Part shown: one piece after another, positions 1 through 6,229 of the stretch | Layout: each line of letters begins with the position of its first letter | Position numbering within the stretch: the first letter of the stretch is position 1 | From: Chlorobiaceae bacterium | Lineage (GTDB): Bacteria; Bacteroidota; Chlorobiia; Chlorobiales; Chlorobiaceae | Reading direction: 5' to 3' | DNA length: 9,707 bases | Assembly (NCBI GenBank): GCA_013336025.1 | Contig: JAAXUM010000035.1 | Location: 1 to 9,707 of the forward strand | Notes under the pieces: model-generated | Seen by the model: the letters and a program-made list of their open reading frames with translations, nothing else | The model's database searches: none | What the model was told of the DNA's origin: nothing | Program-made: the position numbers and the translations under genes

Positions 1-451
1 TAATGGAGAGGCCGAGGGCACCGTTGGTGATTGATTCTGCCTCGTTGAGCACAATAACCGATAATGTGGCAAAGGAGAGTGTGGACAATGCGAACTGTGG
101 TCCTTCCAGTCGCAGTGTCGGGAGCGCCAGGGCTACACCGGGAAGAAGGGCCGCTGTAATTCCTGCAAGCAGTGCAACAGGAAAAGCCGCATCTGCCTGA
201 ACAGCAAGGGCTGCTCCATAGGCGCCAAGCCCGAACAGGGCTGCCTGTGCCAGGTTTACCTGTCCAAGGTAGCCTACGGTTGCATCAAGGCCGATAAGCA
301 GTATGCCGTAAACAGCCATAAGGGTTAAAAGGCCAAGTGCAAATTTTCCCTGCCAGATGGAGGGAATGAGAGCAAGTCCGGTAAACAGGAGTATTCGTAT
401 AATCCGTTCGGCTGTTTTTTCTTTCAGCCCTGATGCAATAGTGAAAAACAA
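1..451 (-). CDS. LivM-family ABC transporter permease (partial, C-terminus beyond window)
   Basis: Inner-membrane permease of a branched-chain amino acid/amide-type ABC importer, expected to pair with the LivH-like permease upstream. An open minus-strand frame runs from a TTG codon at 451-449 through position 2 without a stop, giving 150 residues. It has a short polar start, a hydrophobic segment near residues 14-29, then the family-typical stretch GYLGQVNLAQAALFGLGAYG (about residues 57-76), followed by alternating hydrophobic helices and LPTLRLEGPQFALSTLSFA. This pattern matches the N-terminal half of LivM. An in-frame stop at 475-473 limits the upstream extension. The TTG start is the best available but has no clear Shine-Dalgarno, and it begins 11 bases after the livH stop, so translational coupling is likely. 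The ATPase genes expected for such a transporter are not in the window. Family assignment is solid; substrate is unknown. Confidence 0.85.
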   Translation of the reverse strand, partial: MFFTIASGLKEKTAERIIRILLFTGLALIPSIWQGKFALGLLTLMAVYGILLIGLDATVGYLGQVNLAQAALFGLGAYGAALAVQADAAFPVALLAGITAALLPGVALALPTLRLEGPQFALSTLSFATLSVIVLNEAESITNGALGLSI

Positions 452-462
452 GAAGGTAACTT

Positions 463-1347
463 TTAAACTTTTTTAATGATTTTTTTTCCGAAAATGCCTT
501 GTGGTCGAAAGACCAGTGCGAGAATAAGCAGAACAAGGCCTGGTGCTTCTCTCCATCCGCTTCCAAGAACAAACCCGGAGAGATTTTCCGTGGTGCCAAG
601 CAGAATTCCGGCAATCAGGAGTCCGAACCCGCTGTTGAAACCGGCAACAACAGCGACTGAAAATGCTTTCAGTGTCAACGCGGCGGCCATGGTCGGTCCA
701 ACCGTTGTTACAGGTCCTATGATTGTTCCCGCAAAACCCGCAGCAATTCCGGAGACAACCCATGACAGGGAAATTGCTGAAGTGGAACGGATTCCGCATA
801 ATTCGGCCGCATCGGGGTCGGCACTTACACCCTGTACGGCAATGCCTGCCATGGTATATCGTTTCGCAAGTTCCACCAGAGCCATTATCCCCAGGGCTCC
901 CGCAGCTATGGCCAGTTCATGCCAGGTAACCGAGATGCCGGATAAATCAAGTGGTGTATCAGGCCATGGTGCCGGATAGGGCATATCGTCACGACCCCAG
1001 ATGTTCTCGGCTGCAGAAACCCCGAACAATCCGATAATGATGGTGAGGAGAATCCAGCCTTCATTGCGTTGCTGAAAAGCCAGTCGAACGGCAACTCGCT
1101 CGACAAACCACCCGAGAGCTGCTCCGCTTACCATTGCTCCGATGACCGAAACCCAGTACGGAAGACCAATATGAGTAAGTGAAATACCTGTGAAGGCCCC
1201 AAGCATGACCAGTTCTCCCTGCCCGAAATTGACAGCCTTGCCGGCGGCATACGTCAGTTGAAATCCGTATGCCACCAAAGCATAAGCCATACCCATCAAG
1301 CCTCCGGAAACAGCCATCTGGACAAGTGCTGAAAAGTATGGATCCAT
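463..1347 (-). CDS. LivH-family ABC transporter permease
   Basis: Inner-membrane permease subunit of a branched-chain amino acid/amide-type importer (HAAT family). The 294-residue length is normal for LivH. Family signatures are visible in order: an N-terminal helix with GMAYALVAYGF (19-29), KAVNFGQGELVMLGAF (37-52) matching the conserved 'vNFahGE' segment, the cytoplasmic coupling-loop region GVSADPDAAELCGI (173-186), and the C-terminal LVFRPQGIFGKK (278-289). About eight hydrophobic segments are present. It lies 38 bases after the binding-protein gene and 11 bases before the livM-like gene, so the three are almost certainly one operon. The ATG at 1347-1345 starts directly at the family N-terminus; no strong Shine-Dalgarno precedes it. 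What is transported (branched-chain amino acids, urea, short amides or other) cannot be decided from the permease sequence. Confidence 0.9.
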   Translation of the reverse strand: MDPYFSALVQMAVSGGLMGMAYALVAYGFQLTYAAGKAVNFGQGELVMLGAFTGISLTHIGLPYWVSVIGAMVSGAALGWFVERVAVRLAFQQRNEGWILLTIIIGLFGVSAAENIWGRDDMPYPAPWPDTPLDLSGISVTWHELAIAAGALGIMALVELAKRYTMAGIAVQGVSADPDAAELCGIRSTSAISLSWVVSGIAAGFAGTIIGPVTTVGPTMAAALTLKAFSVAVVAGFNSGFGLLIAGILLGTTENLSGFVLGSGWREAPGLVLLILALVFRPQGIFGKKIIKKV

Positions 1348-1385
1348 AGCTGCGGAACTTGATGTTCATGTAATTATTGAGATTT

Positions 1386-2618
1386 TTACCTGCTGCCGGA
1401 TCTTTCCAGAACAGCCCTGTCAGCAGAATTGGCCAGAACCACCCGTCCGTTTTTCACCTGACCCATCACTGTGGTTGAGCGACGGAATGCTTCATGGGTT
1501 TCGACATTGGCAGGGTTCCACGTTGACCATGGTTTTTTCCAGTCGGCAATCGATCCTTTGACGGTGACTTTAAGGTTTTCGAGAGCCACTCTGATTTTTG
1601 ACGGGTTGGATGATCCGGCTTCATGAATGGCCTGAGCAAGCAGCAATGCAGCGTCATAGCCCTGGGCAGCGGATACCGGAGAGGGGATTTTTGAGCCGCC
1701 GTACATTGTATGATATGCCTGAATAAAGGGCCGCGCTCTTGCTATGGACTGGTCTTCAATAAATGTTTGAGGCATGAGTGCGCCATTGCCTGCGGCCCCG
1801 GCTGTATCGATGAAATTGCTCATGGAGAGGGTCCATCCACCAATCATCGGTACTTTGAAGCCAAGCTTTTCCTTTCCGGCGGCAACTGCGGCCAGTTCAG
1901 GTCCGATTCCCCAGATCAGGATGGCCTGGGCACCCGCAGCCTTTGCTTTAATGAGCTGACCGGTCATATCCTTGTCACCGATGGCAAATTTTTCGAGAGC
2001 CACCACTTGAAGCTTATTGCCCTGTTTTTTGATCTGGCTGGTCAGATCGTCACGTCCTGAAACACCATAATTGGTTGCATCATATAATATTGCAACTTTT
2101 TTAATACCAAGTTTCAATGCTTGTTCTACTACCATCTGTGCCTGGATGCCATCATGCGCAGCAAAACGGAAAATCGGCAGATTATTAACACCGGCTTTGC
2201 TCCATTGCGTCATTGATGCGCTGCCTGCCGCCGGCGTAATGATTTTGACAATGCCTTTTTCAACATAATACTTGTCACCCATGACGGCCACTCCTGTATT
2301 CACCGTCCCGATAACAGCTGAAACGTTATTCATCGATGATATTTCCTGGGCAATAAGTGCGCCGCGATCATTTTTGCCTTCATCATCGCGTTCGATAATC
2401 TCAACTTTTGTTTTTTTTCCGGCAATCACAATGCCGCCGTTCTGGTTGATTTTAGAAAAAGCCAGTTTGGCGCCATTTCTCATGGACACGCCCATCGGGG
2501 CGGAGCCGCCTGAAAAGGGCCCTGTAATGGCAATTCTGATAACATCAGCCGCCAGGGAGATATTGGAAAACGATGTTGCGAGCAGCACTGCCACGATAGA
2601 GTGTAATACTTTTCTCAT
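1386..2618 (-). CDS. Periplasmic substrate-binding protein, LivK/HAAT type
   Basis: Soluble receptor that would capture a small substrate in the periplasm and deliver it to the LivH/LivM-like channel encoded next. The 410-residue product begins with a signal peptide: MRK, a hydrophobic core to about residue 19, then SLAA with likely cleavage after A23. The mature protein opens with IRIAITGPFSGGSAPMG (27-43), then KLAFSKINQNGGI (51-63) and EIIERDDEGKNDRGALIAQE (73-92), the standard opening of the Peripla_BP_6/Leu-Ile-Val-binding fold. The C-terminus is basic and polar. The start at 2618 is supported by GAAGGAAC five bases upstream. A TTGACA-17-TATTTT promoter lies about 125-150 bases upstream, leaving a leader of roughly 115 bases. 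The substrate is not identifiable by eye: members of this family bind branched-chain amino acids, urea, amides or aromatic acids. Confidence 0.9.
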   Translation of the reverse strand: MRKVLHSIVAVLLATSFSNISLAADVIRIAITGPFSGGSAPMGVSMRNGAKLAFSKINQNGGIVIAGKKTKVEIIERDDEGKNDRGALIAQEISSMNNVSAVIGTVNTGVAVMGDKYYVEKGIVKIITPAAGSASMTQWSKAGVNNLPIFRFAAHDGIQAQMVVEQALKLGIKKVAILYDATNYGVSGRDDLTSQIKKQGNKLQVVALEKFAIGDKDMTGQLIKAKAAGAQAILIWGIGPELAAVAAGKEKLGFKVPMIGGWTLSMSNFIDTAGAAGNGALMPQTFIEDQSIARARPFIQAYHTMYGGSKIPSPVSAAQGYDAALLLAQAIHEAGSSNPSKIRVALENLKVTVKGSIADWKKPWSTWNPANVETHEAFRRSTTVMGQVKNGRVVLANSADRAVLERSGSR

Positions 2619-2741
2619 TTTGTTCCTTCAGTGGTTTAGGTTGTGGAAAAAAAGTATTAATGGCGCTATGAGGTTACTGTTTTTTCAGGAGGTATAACGT
2701 CGGTGCGGGTTATGTAAACTATGCATGGGTTTCAGATGATA

Positions 2742-2770
2742 AAAATAATGTAAATCTTTGTATCTGTCAA
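2742..2770 (-). promoter_or_regulatory. Sigma-70-like promoter for the livK-like operon
   Basis: Read on the minus strand there is a perfect -35 TTGACA (2770-2765), a 17-base spacer, and a -10 TATTTT (2747-2742). Its position, downstream of the chlorosome-gene terminator and upstream of the binding-protein start, makes it the natural promoter of the transporter operon. Transcription would begin near 2735, giving a leader of about 115 bases. The motif match is direct; activity is inferred. Confidence 0.65.
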
Positions 2771-2845
2771 ATACAACTTTCTTGACGGCAGGCACCAGGA
2801 GTATATAATTGATCTTGTTGTGCTGGATATGGTCTGCAGGTTGAC

Positions 2846-2885
2846 AAAAAAAACCACCTTGCCCGATCAGGCGCAAGGTGGTTTT
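2846..2885 (-). terminator. Rho-independent terminator after the chlorosome envelope gene
   Basis: A perfect 13-bp stem pairs 2850-2862 with 2873-2885 (AAAACCACCTTGC and its complement) around a 10-base loop. On the minus strand the stem runs into eight consecutive T residues (2853-2846). It begins 17 bases past the stop codon at 2903 and separates that gene from the transporter operon. Confidence 0.9.
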
Positions 2886-2902
2886 ATCATGAAAGAGGGC
2901 GA

Positions 2903-3130
2903 TTATTTTTTCGGAGTGATGGCTGCAGAGATGCCTGTTGCAACGCCCTGGATAAGCTGAACGGCAGTGTTTGCCGAACTGGTGACGATTGTTGCACAGA
3001 GATTGGTGCATGACTCGACGACTGATGCGGCTCCACTGATGCCGTTACCAATAGTGTCGGAAAGATTCTGTACCGGAGCGCCGACTGCATTAAAGAGGTC
3101 GGAAAAGACGCCGTTGCTGTTGTTTGCCAT
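2903..3130 (-). CDS. Chlorosome envelope protein, CsmB/CsmF family
   Basis: Small 75-residue protein that would sit in the lipid monolayer envelope of chlorosomes, the bacteriochlorophyll antenna organelles of green sulfur bacteria. The sequence opens MANNSNGVFSDLFNAVGAPV, continues as an alternating Ala/Val/Ile/Ser-rich amphipathic stretch (about 28-70), and ends ISAAITPKK, like the '...AIAPKK' tail of CsmB. Length, composition and basic tail match the CsmB/CsmF group; CsmF is the more likely member, but I am recalling the family rather than aligning it. Two cysteines, C41 and C45, lie one helical turn apart in the hydrophobic part. The gene is monocistronic: a strong terminator follows, and an AT-rich region of over 300 bases separates it from the divergent pepD gene. 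No clear Shine-Dalgarno precedes the ATG, which weakens the start slightly, although the N-terminus looks right. Confidence 0.75.
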   Translation of the reverse strand: MANNSNGVFSDLFNAVGAPVQNLSDTIGNGISGAASVVESCTNLCATIVTSSANTAVQLIQGVATGISAAITPKK

Positions 3131-3456
3131 AGCTGGTGTGTGGTTATGAGGTAAGGGAAGTTGTGCCTGTAAAAAAGCTTTCGGGATTTTCCCGTTTGCA
3201 TGTCAACTGAAAACTCTTTGCTCTTTAAATTATGCGCTTTTCTGATAAAATATAATATAATTGATCGAACCAATAGCGTATCAGCATATAATTGAGAACC
3301 TTTTTTTGCTTCACCTGAGTCGTAGCGGGGTTAATGTCGGGATCGGATTCGGATCAAGTGACGAGAGGTGCCTTTAACAGTGTATGATCTTGTATATTTT
3401 GAACATAGAGGGATAAAAACAGTTTTTTTTGACATTCAACGGCAGCGCATTGATAT
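3131..3456. other. Divergent intergenic region between chlorosome gene and pepD
   Basis: This 326-base spacer has no convincing gene. It holds AT-rich stretches and two copies of ATATAATTGA (3255-3264 and 3286-3295), each followed by GAACC. A -10-like TATAAT lies at 3287-3292 (+) with TTGATC 20 bases upstream, a spacing too long to be convincing. On the minus strand TTGACA occurs at 3206-3201, but no good -10 follows at the expected distance. A short hairpin CGGGA-TTT-TCCCG lies at 3182-3194. Promoters for both divergent genes must lie here, but I cannot assign them firmly. Confidence 0.5.
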
Positions 3457-4911
3457 ATGGGTACTGATATTCTCCGACTGGAACCACATGCTGTGTGGAG
3501 GAATTTTCATAGTCTGACCAGGATTCCACATCCTTCAGGGCACGAGGAAAAAATCAGGGAGTTCGTTGCCGGTTTTGGCAGAAAGCTTGGCCTTGAAACC
3601 ATTGTTGACGAAGTCGGCAACGTCATCATCCGCAAGCCGGCGACATCAGGCATGGAAGAACGCCAGGGGGTGATCCTGCAGGCTCATCTCGACATGGTGC
3701 CCGAGAAGAGTGGCGGCAGGATCCATGATTTCGCCCGGGATCCGATAGAGACGATTGTTGATGGCGACTGGGTGCATGCCAGAGGCACCACGCTCGGTGC
3801 CGATAACGGTCTTGGTGTAGCAGCAGCCATGGCTGTGCTTGAATCGACCACGCTGCGGCATGGTTCCATTGAAGCGTTGTTCACCAGCGAAGAGGAGGCT
3901 GGTATGACCGGAGCTGTCGGACTGAAACCCGATTTGCTGAAAGGCCGAATTCTTATGAACCTGGATTCGGAAGATGAGGGAGAACTGTTTATCGGCTGTG
4001 CCGGCGGTCTTGATGCAACGATGACCTTCAGTTATCGTGAAGAGCGGGTTTCAGCCGATTATACAGGGTTTGTTATCAGGGTGAGCGGTTTGAAGGGTGG
4101 ACACAGCGGTATGGATATTCATCTTGGACGCGGCAATGCCAACAAGATCATGAACCGTATCCTCTGCGAAGGACGTGCTCGATATGGTATGCTTCTGGCG
4201 TCTATTGACGGCGGGACGCTTCGCAATGCCATACCGCGTGAATCGACGGCTACAGTGGCTGTTCCGACAGCAAATTCGAAGACCTTTTCCGGAGATCTTT
4301 CCATACTTGCCGGGAAGATAAAACATGAGCTTTCGGCTGCCGATCCCGAGCTCTGCATAGAGGTGGTTCCAGCTGACAGGCCGGATATGGTTATTGAAGA
4401 GGGTGTTGTCGTCAGGTTGCTCAATGCGCTCTATGCCTGTCCCAATGGCGTTATGCGAATGAGCTGTGATATGGCTAACCTTGTTGAAACATCGAGTAAC
4501 CTTGCCGTCGTGAGCTCCGGGCACGGTGTTGTTACCATCAAGTGTCTGCTCAGGAGTTCGGTGGATTCTGCCATGGAAGATCTCAGGGCAATGATCGCCT
4601 CTCTTTTTGATCTGGCAGGAGCGGTATCGGTATTCGACGGGGGTTATCCCGGCTGGAAACCGAATCCGGATTCACCGATTCTGAAGAGGATGCAGGAGGT
4701 CTATACATCAAAATTCGGAAAACCCCCCGGGATAAAGGCAGTTCATGCTGGTCTCGAATGCGGGATTATTGGGGGAACCTGTCCGTCACTCGATATGATC
4801 TCCTTTGGCCCGACCATTCGCTATCCTCACTCTCCTGATGAAAAGGTCAACATCACATCCGTCGGAGAATTCTGGGATTTTCTTGTGGAGACGCTCAGTA
4901 TGGTGCCTTGA
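3457..4911 (+). CDS. pepD: Aminoacyl-histidine dipeptidase (peptidase D, M20 family)
   Basis: Cytosolic zinc dipeptidase of the M20 family that hydrolyses Xaa-His (carnosine-like) and other dipeptides, recycling amino acids from peptide turnover or uptake. The 484-residue length is almost that of E. coli PepD. The metal and catalytic residues are all visible: HLD at 77-79, D116 in TTLGADNG, the acidic pair E146/E147 in TSEEEAGMTG, D170 in MNLDSEDE, and H458 in PHSPDEKV near the C-terminus. The dimerisation (lid) domain lies between, with LKGGHSGMDIHLGRGNANK. It is the only complete plus-strand gene in the window and stands alone, ending three bases before the stop of a convergent pseudogene. 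The ATG at 3457 gives the usual N-terminus (LRLEPHAVW), though no strong Shine-Dalgarno is visible. There is no sign of truncation. Confidence 0.95.
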   Translation: MGTDILRLEPHAVWRNFHSLTRIPHPSGHEEKIREFVAGFGRKLGLETIVDEVGNVIIRKPATSGMEERQGVILQAHLDMVPEKSGGRIHDFARDPIETIVDGDWVHARGTTLGADNGLGVAAAMAVLESTTLRHGSIEALFTSEEEAGMTGAVGLKPDLLKGRILMNLDSEDEGELFIGCAGGLDATMTFSYREERVSADYTGFVIRVSGLKGGHSGMDIHLGRGNANKIMNRILCEGRARYGMLLASIDGGTLRNAIPRESTATVAVPTANSKTFSGDLSILAGKIKHELSAADPELCIEVVPADRPDMVIEEGVVVRLLNALYACPNGVMRMSCDMANLVETSSNLAVVSSGHGVVTIKCLLRSSVDSAMEDLRAMIASLFDLAGAVSVFDGGYPGWKPNPDSPILKRMQEVYTSKFGKPPGIKAVHAGLECGIIGGTCPSLDMISFGPTIRYPHSPDEKVNITSVGEFWDFLVETLSMVP

Positions 4912-4914
4912 CTT

Positions 4915-5237
4915 TCAAGCTGTTTTTTTTGCCAGCTCACGGTAAAAATCCATGAGGTGACTGGTGCCTGTGGCTGGAGCGGCATTACCGATCCATATCG
5001 GGATAGGCGTTTTCCACGGTTTTGTCCCAATTGCGTCAAAAGCCATGTTTGCCGTTTCATTGAACGTGCAGGTATCAGGTCTCCCGCACAGATTTCCGTT
5101 GTATCGCTCTCTGCTGCTTCAACACAGATTTCAGCAAGATCGGCCCAGTGAACAGGGTTGACCCTGTTTCCCCTTTTCCGAGAAGAAACATATGTCCTGA
5201 ACGAATCATGGGCAGAAACTGAAACCCAAACAGTCAT
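4915..5237 (-). pseudogene. Decayed short-chain dehydrogenase/NAD(P)-binding (NmrA-like) gene remnant
   Basis: No single frame is intact, but consecutive minus-strand segments in three frames read like the C-terminal half of an atypical SDR (NAD(P)H-binding, epimerase/NmrA-like) protein. FQFLPMIRSGHMFLLGKGE (5224-5168) is followed in a second frame by NRVNPVHWADLAEICVEAAE and on to TTEIC (5168-5088). A third frame then gives GRPDTCTFNETANMAFDAIG through MDFYRELAKKTA and a TGA at 4917-4915. The run of 'NRVNPVHxADLAE', 'GxPDTxTFNE' and a proline-rich IPIWIG stretch is how such proteins continue after the Rossmann domain. At least two frameshifts are needed, and a third is likely near 5225 where a short MTV piece (5237-5229) would join. 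I find no GxxGxxG nucleotide-binding part, so the N-terminal half appears deleted. Sequencing error is possible but unlikely for several shifts. Confidence 0.6.
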
Positions 5238-5333
5238 CGCCGCTTTGTTGTTTGATATGGCGAATGTTGGTGGTTCAGGATCGGGAACAAAGGAATCGAA
5301 AATCTCACGGAATTAGCTGAATGCCGGCGTTTT

Positions 5334-5351
5334 GAGAGTTTCGAGAGTTTC
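5334..5351. repeat. Two tandem copies of a 9-bp unit
   Basis: GAGAGTTTC is repeated exactly, 5334-5342 and 5343-5351, just past the stop of the small gene at 5361 and upstream of the decayed dehydrogenase. It could be a slippage product or a scar of the deletion that removed the pseudogene's front half. No function is evident. Confidence 0.5.
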
Positions 5352-5360
5352 CTGTTTGTT

Positions 5361-5636
5361 TTATTCGCGGGTTTCCTTGTTGAATAAACCGTGCTGGACA
5401 ACACCTCCAATGATTTTTCTGATGTCAGTGGAGATGTCGGCTGGATTGAGAGTTCCAATGACTTTTGCGAGCGTGTAGATTTTTCCTTCGATCGGCAGGA
5501 ATTTGTTGACAACAACCACCTTGTCCTCTTTAAGGCGGCAGTCGCCTCCAAGAAAGGTTCCTTTTTCGTAGCGCAGGGTGTAGCCCAGTTTTTTAACGGT
5601 ATCTTCGAGAAGGGTGAGTTGTCGGCTTTTTTTCAT
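5361..5636 (-). CDS. Small conserved-looking hypothetical protein
   Basis: I do not recognise a named family. The ATG at 5636-5634 gives 91 residues starting MKKSRQLTLLEDTVKKLG; an in-frame GTG at 5642 would add two. The product is soluble, basic and mixed alpha/beta: a predicted N-terminal helix (about 5-16), beta-like YTLRYEKGTFLGGDCRLKED, then KVVVVNKFLPIEGKIYTLAKV, and a C-terminal helix DIRKIIGGVVQHGLF. There is no signal peptide or membrane segment. It lies 12 bases after the NUDIX stop, so it is probably co-transcribed with the permease and NUDIX genes. A real protein is supported by the operon position, tight spacing and protein-like composition. Only a weak GGTGG lies directly before the ATG, so coupling to NUDIX translation is plausible. 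No terminator is obvious downstream. Function unknown. Confidence 0.75.
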   Translation of the reverse strand: MKKSRQLTLLEDTVKKLGYTLRYEKGTFLGGDCRLKEDKVVVVNKFLPIEGKIYTLAKVIGTLNPADISTDIRKIIGGVVQHGLFNKETRE

Positions 5637-5648
5637 GACCACCAGTGT

Positions 5649-6227
5649 TCATCGGTTGAGCGGACCGGTTGTCGCAAAGTATTTCAGGATCGGTGCTGCG
5701 TGCAGAGCCTGTATCATTCCTCCGTCGAGCACAATGGTGCGCAGTTCTTCAATACTGACAAGATGAACGGAGATCTCTTCGGTTGCATCGAGGTGCTGGT
5801 TGTCGAGCAGCTCAACTCCTTCGGCAAGAAAGGTGTAGGTGATGTTGTTCTGCAGTGCGGGGTTTGCACTGAGTTCCATCCAGAGTTTCCATGTGCCACC
5901 GCCAAAACCGGTCTCTTCAAGCAGTTCCCGTTTTGCAGCATCAAGCACAGATTCCCCTTTTTTGTCATGCACGCCGGCAGGAATTTCATAGTGAACCTTG
6001 CCGATACCGTGTCGATACTGCCGGATAAGCACGGCCTTGCGGTCGGCTGTGAAGGCGAGGGTGTTGCACCAGGGGGGGAATTCCGATATGTAGTAGTCGT
6101 CAATGGTTCTGCCGTTTGAGAGGGCGACCTTGTCTTTTCTCAGCGTCAGCCATGGCTCGGTGAAGAGGTATCGGGAGGATACCGTTGTCCAGGGTTTCGG
6201 CTCTTCATGTATCCGGCTTTCTGTCAT
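5649..6227 (-). CDS. NUDIX hydrolase, ADP-ribose pyrophosphatase-like
   Basis: Cytosolic Mg-dependent hydrolase of a nucleoside diphosphate linked to another group; ADP-ribose or a nucleotide sugar is the likeliest substrate class. Of 192 residues, about 1-55 form the N-terminal beta segment seen in ADP-ribose pyrophosphatases (SSRYLFTEPWLTLRKDKV). The line VLIRQYRHGIGKVHYEIPAG (67-86) is typical of that subfamily. The NUDIX box spans G85 to F108: G85, E92, then R100-E101 and E104-E105-T106-G107. One extra residue separates the first Gly from E92 compared with the textbook GX5E spacing. The catalytic REXXEE core is intact. The start is supported by AGAGG seven bases upstream, which lies in the last codons of the permease gene; only two bases separate that gene's stop from this ATG, so translation is probably coupled. 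Exact substrate cannot be read from the sequence. Confidence 0.88.
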   Translation of the reverse strand: MTESRIHEEPKPWTTVSSRYLFTEPWLTLRKDKVALSNGRTIDDYYISEFPPWCNTLAFTADRKAVLIRQYRHGIGKVHYEIPAGVHDKKGESVLDAAKRELLEETGFGGGTWKLWMELSANPALQNNITYTFLAEGVELLDNQHLDATEEISVHLVSIEELRTIVLDGGMIQALHAAPILKYFATTGPLNR

Positions 6228-6229
6228 GG

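Noticed and set aside
2685..2726. A 13-codon minus-strand frame (MHSLHNPHRRYTS) with three His codons in the leader of the transporter operon, reminiscent of a leader peptide
   Set aside because: There is no Shine-Dalgarno and no convincing terminator/antiterminator hairpin before the downstream T run; the His count is small enough to be chance.
3182..3194. Small hairpin CGGGA-TTT-TCCCG near a T run, terminator-like on the minus strand
   Set aside because: The stem is only 5 bp, the T run is separated from it, and it lies upstream of the chlorosome gene where no transcript should end.
3334..3387. A short plus-strand frame of 17 codons upstream of pepD
   Set aside because: It is very short, lacks family features, and low-complexity Ser/Asp codons explain it; nothing shows it is translated.
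4827..5237. An open minus-strand frame of 136 codons overlapping the end of pepD
   Set aside because: Only its middle part reads as SDR protein; the rest is out of frame with the family, and its last part is the antisense of pepD. It is treated as part of the pseudogene.
5391..6119. A 242-codon plus-strand open frame
   Set aside because: It is antisense to the NUDIX and small hypothetical genes, whose motifs are clear on the minus strand; its protein has no recognisable features.
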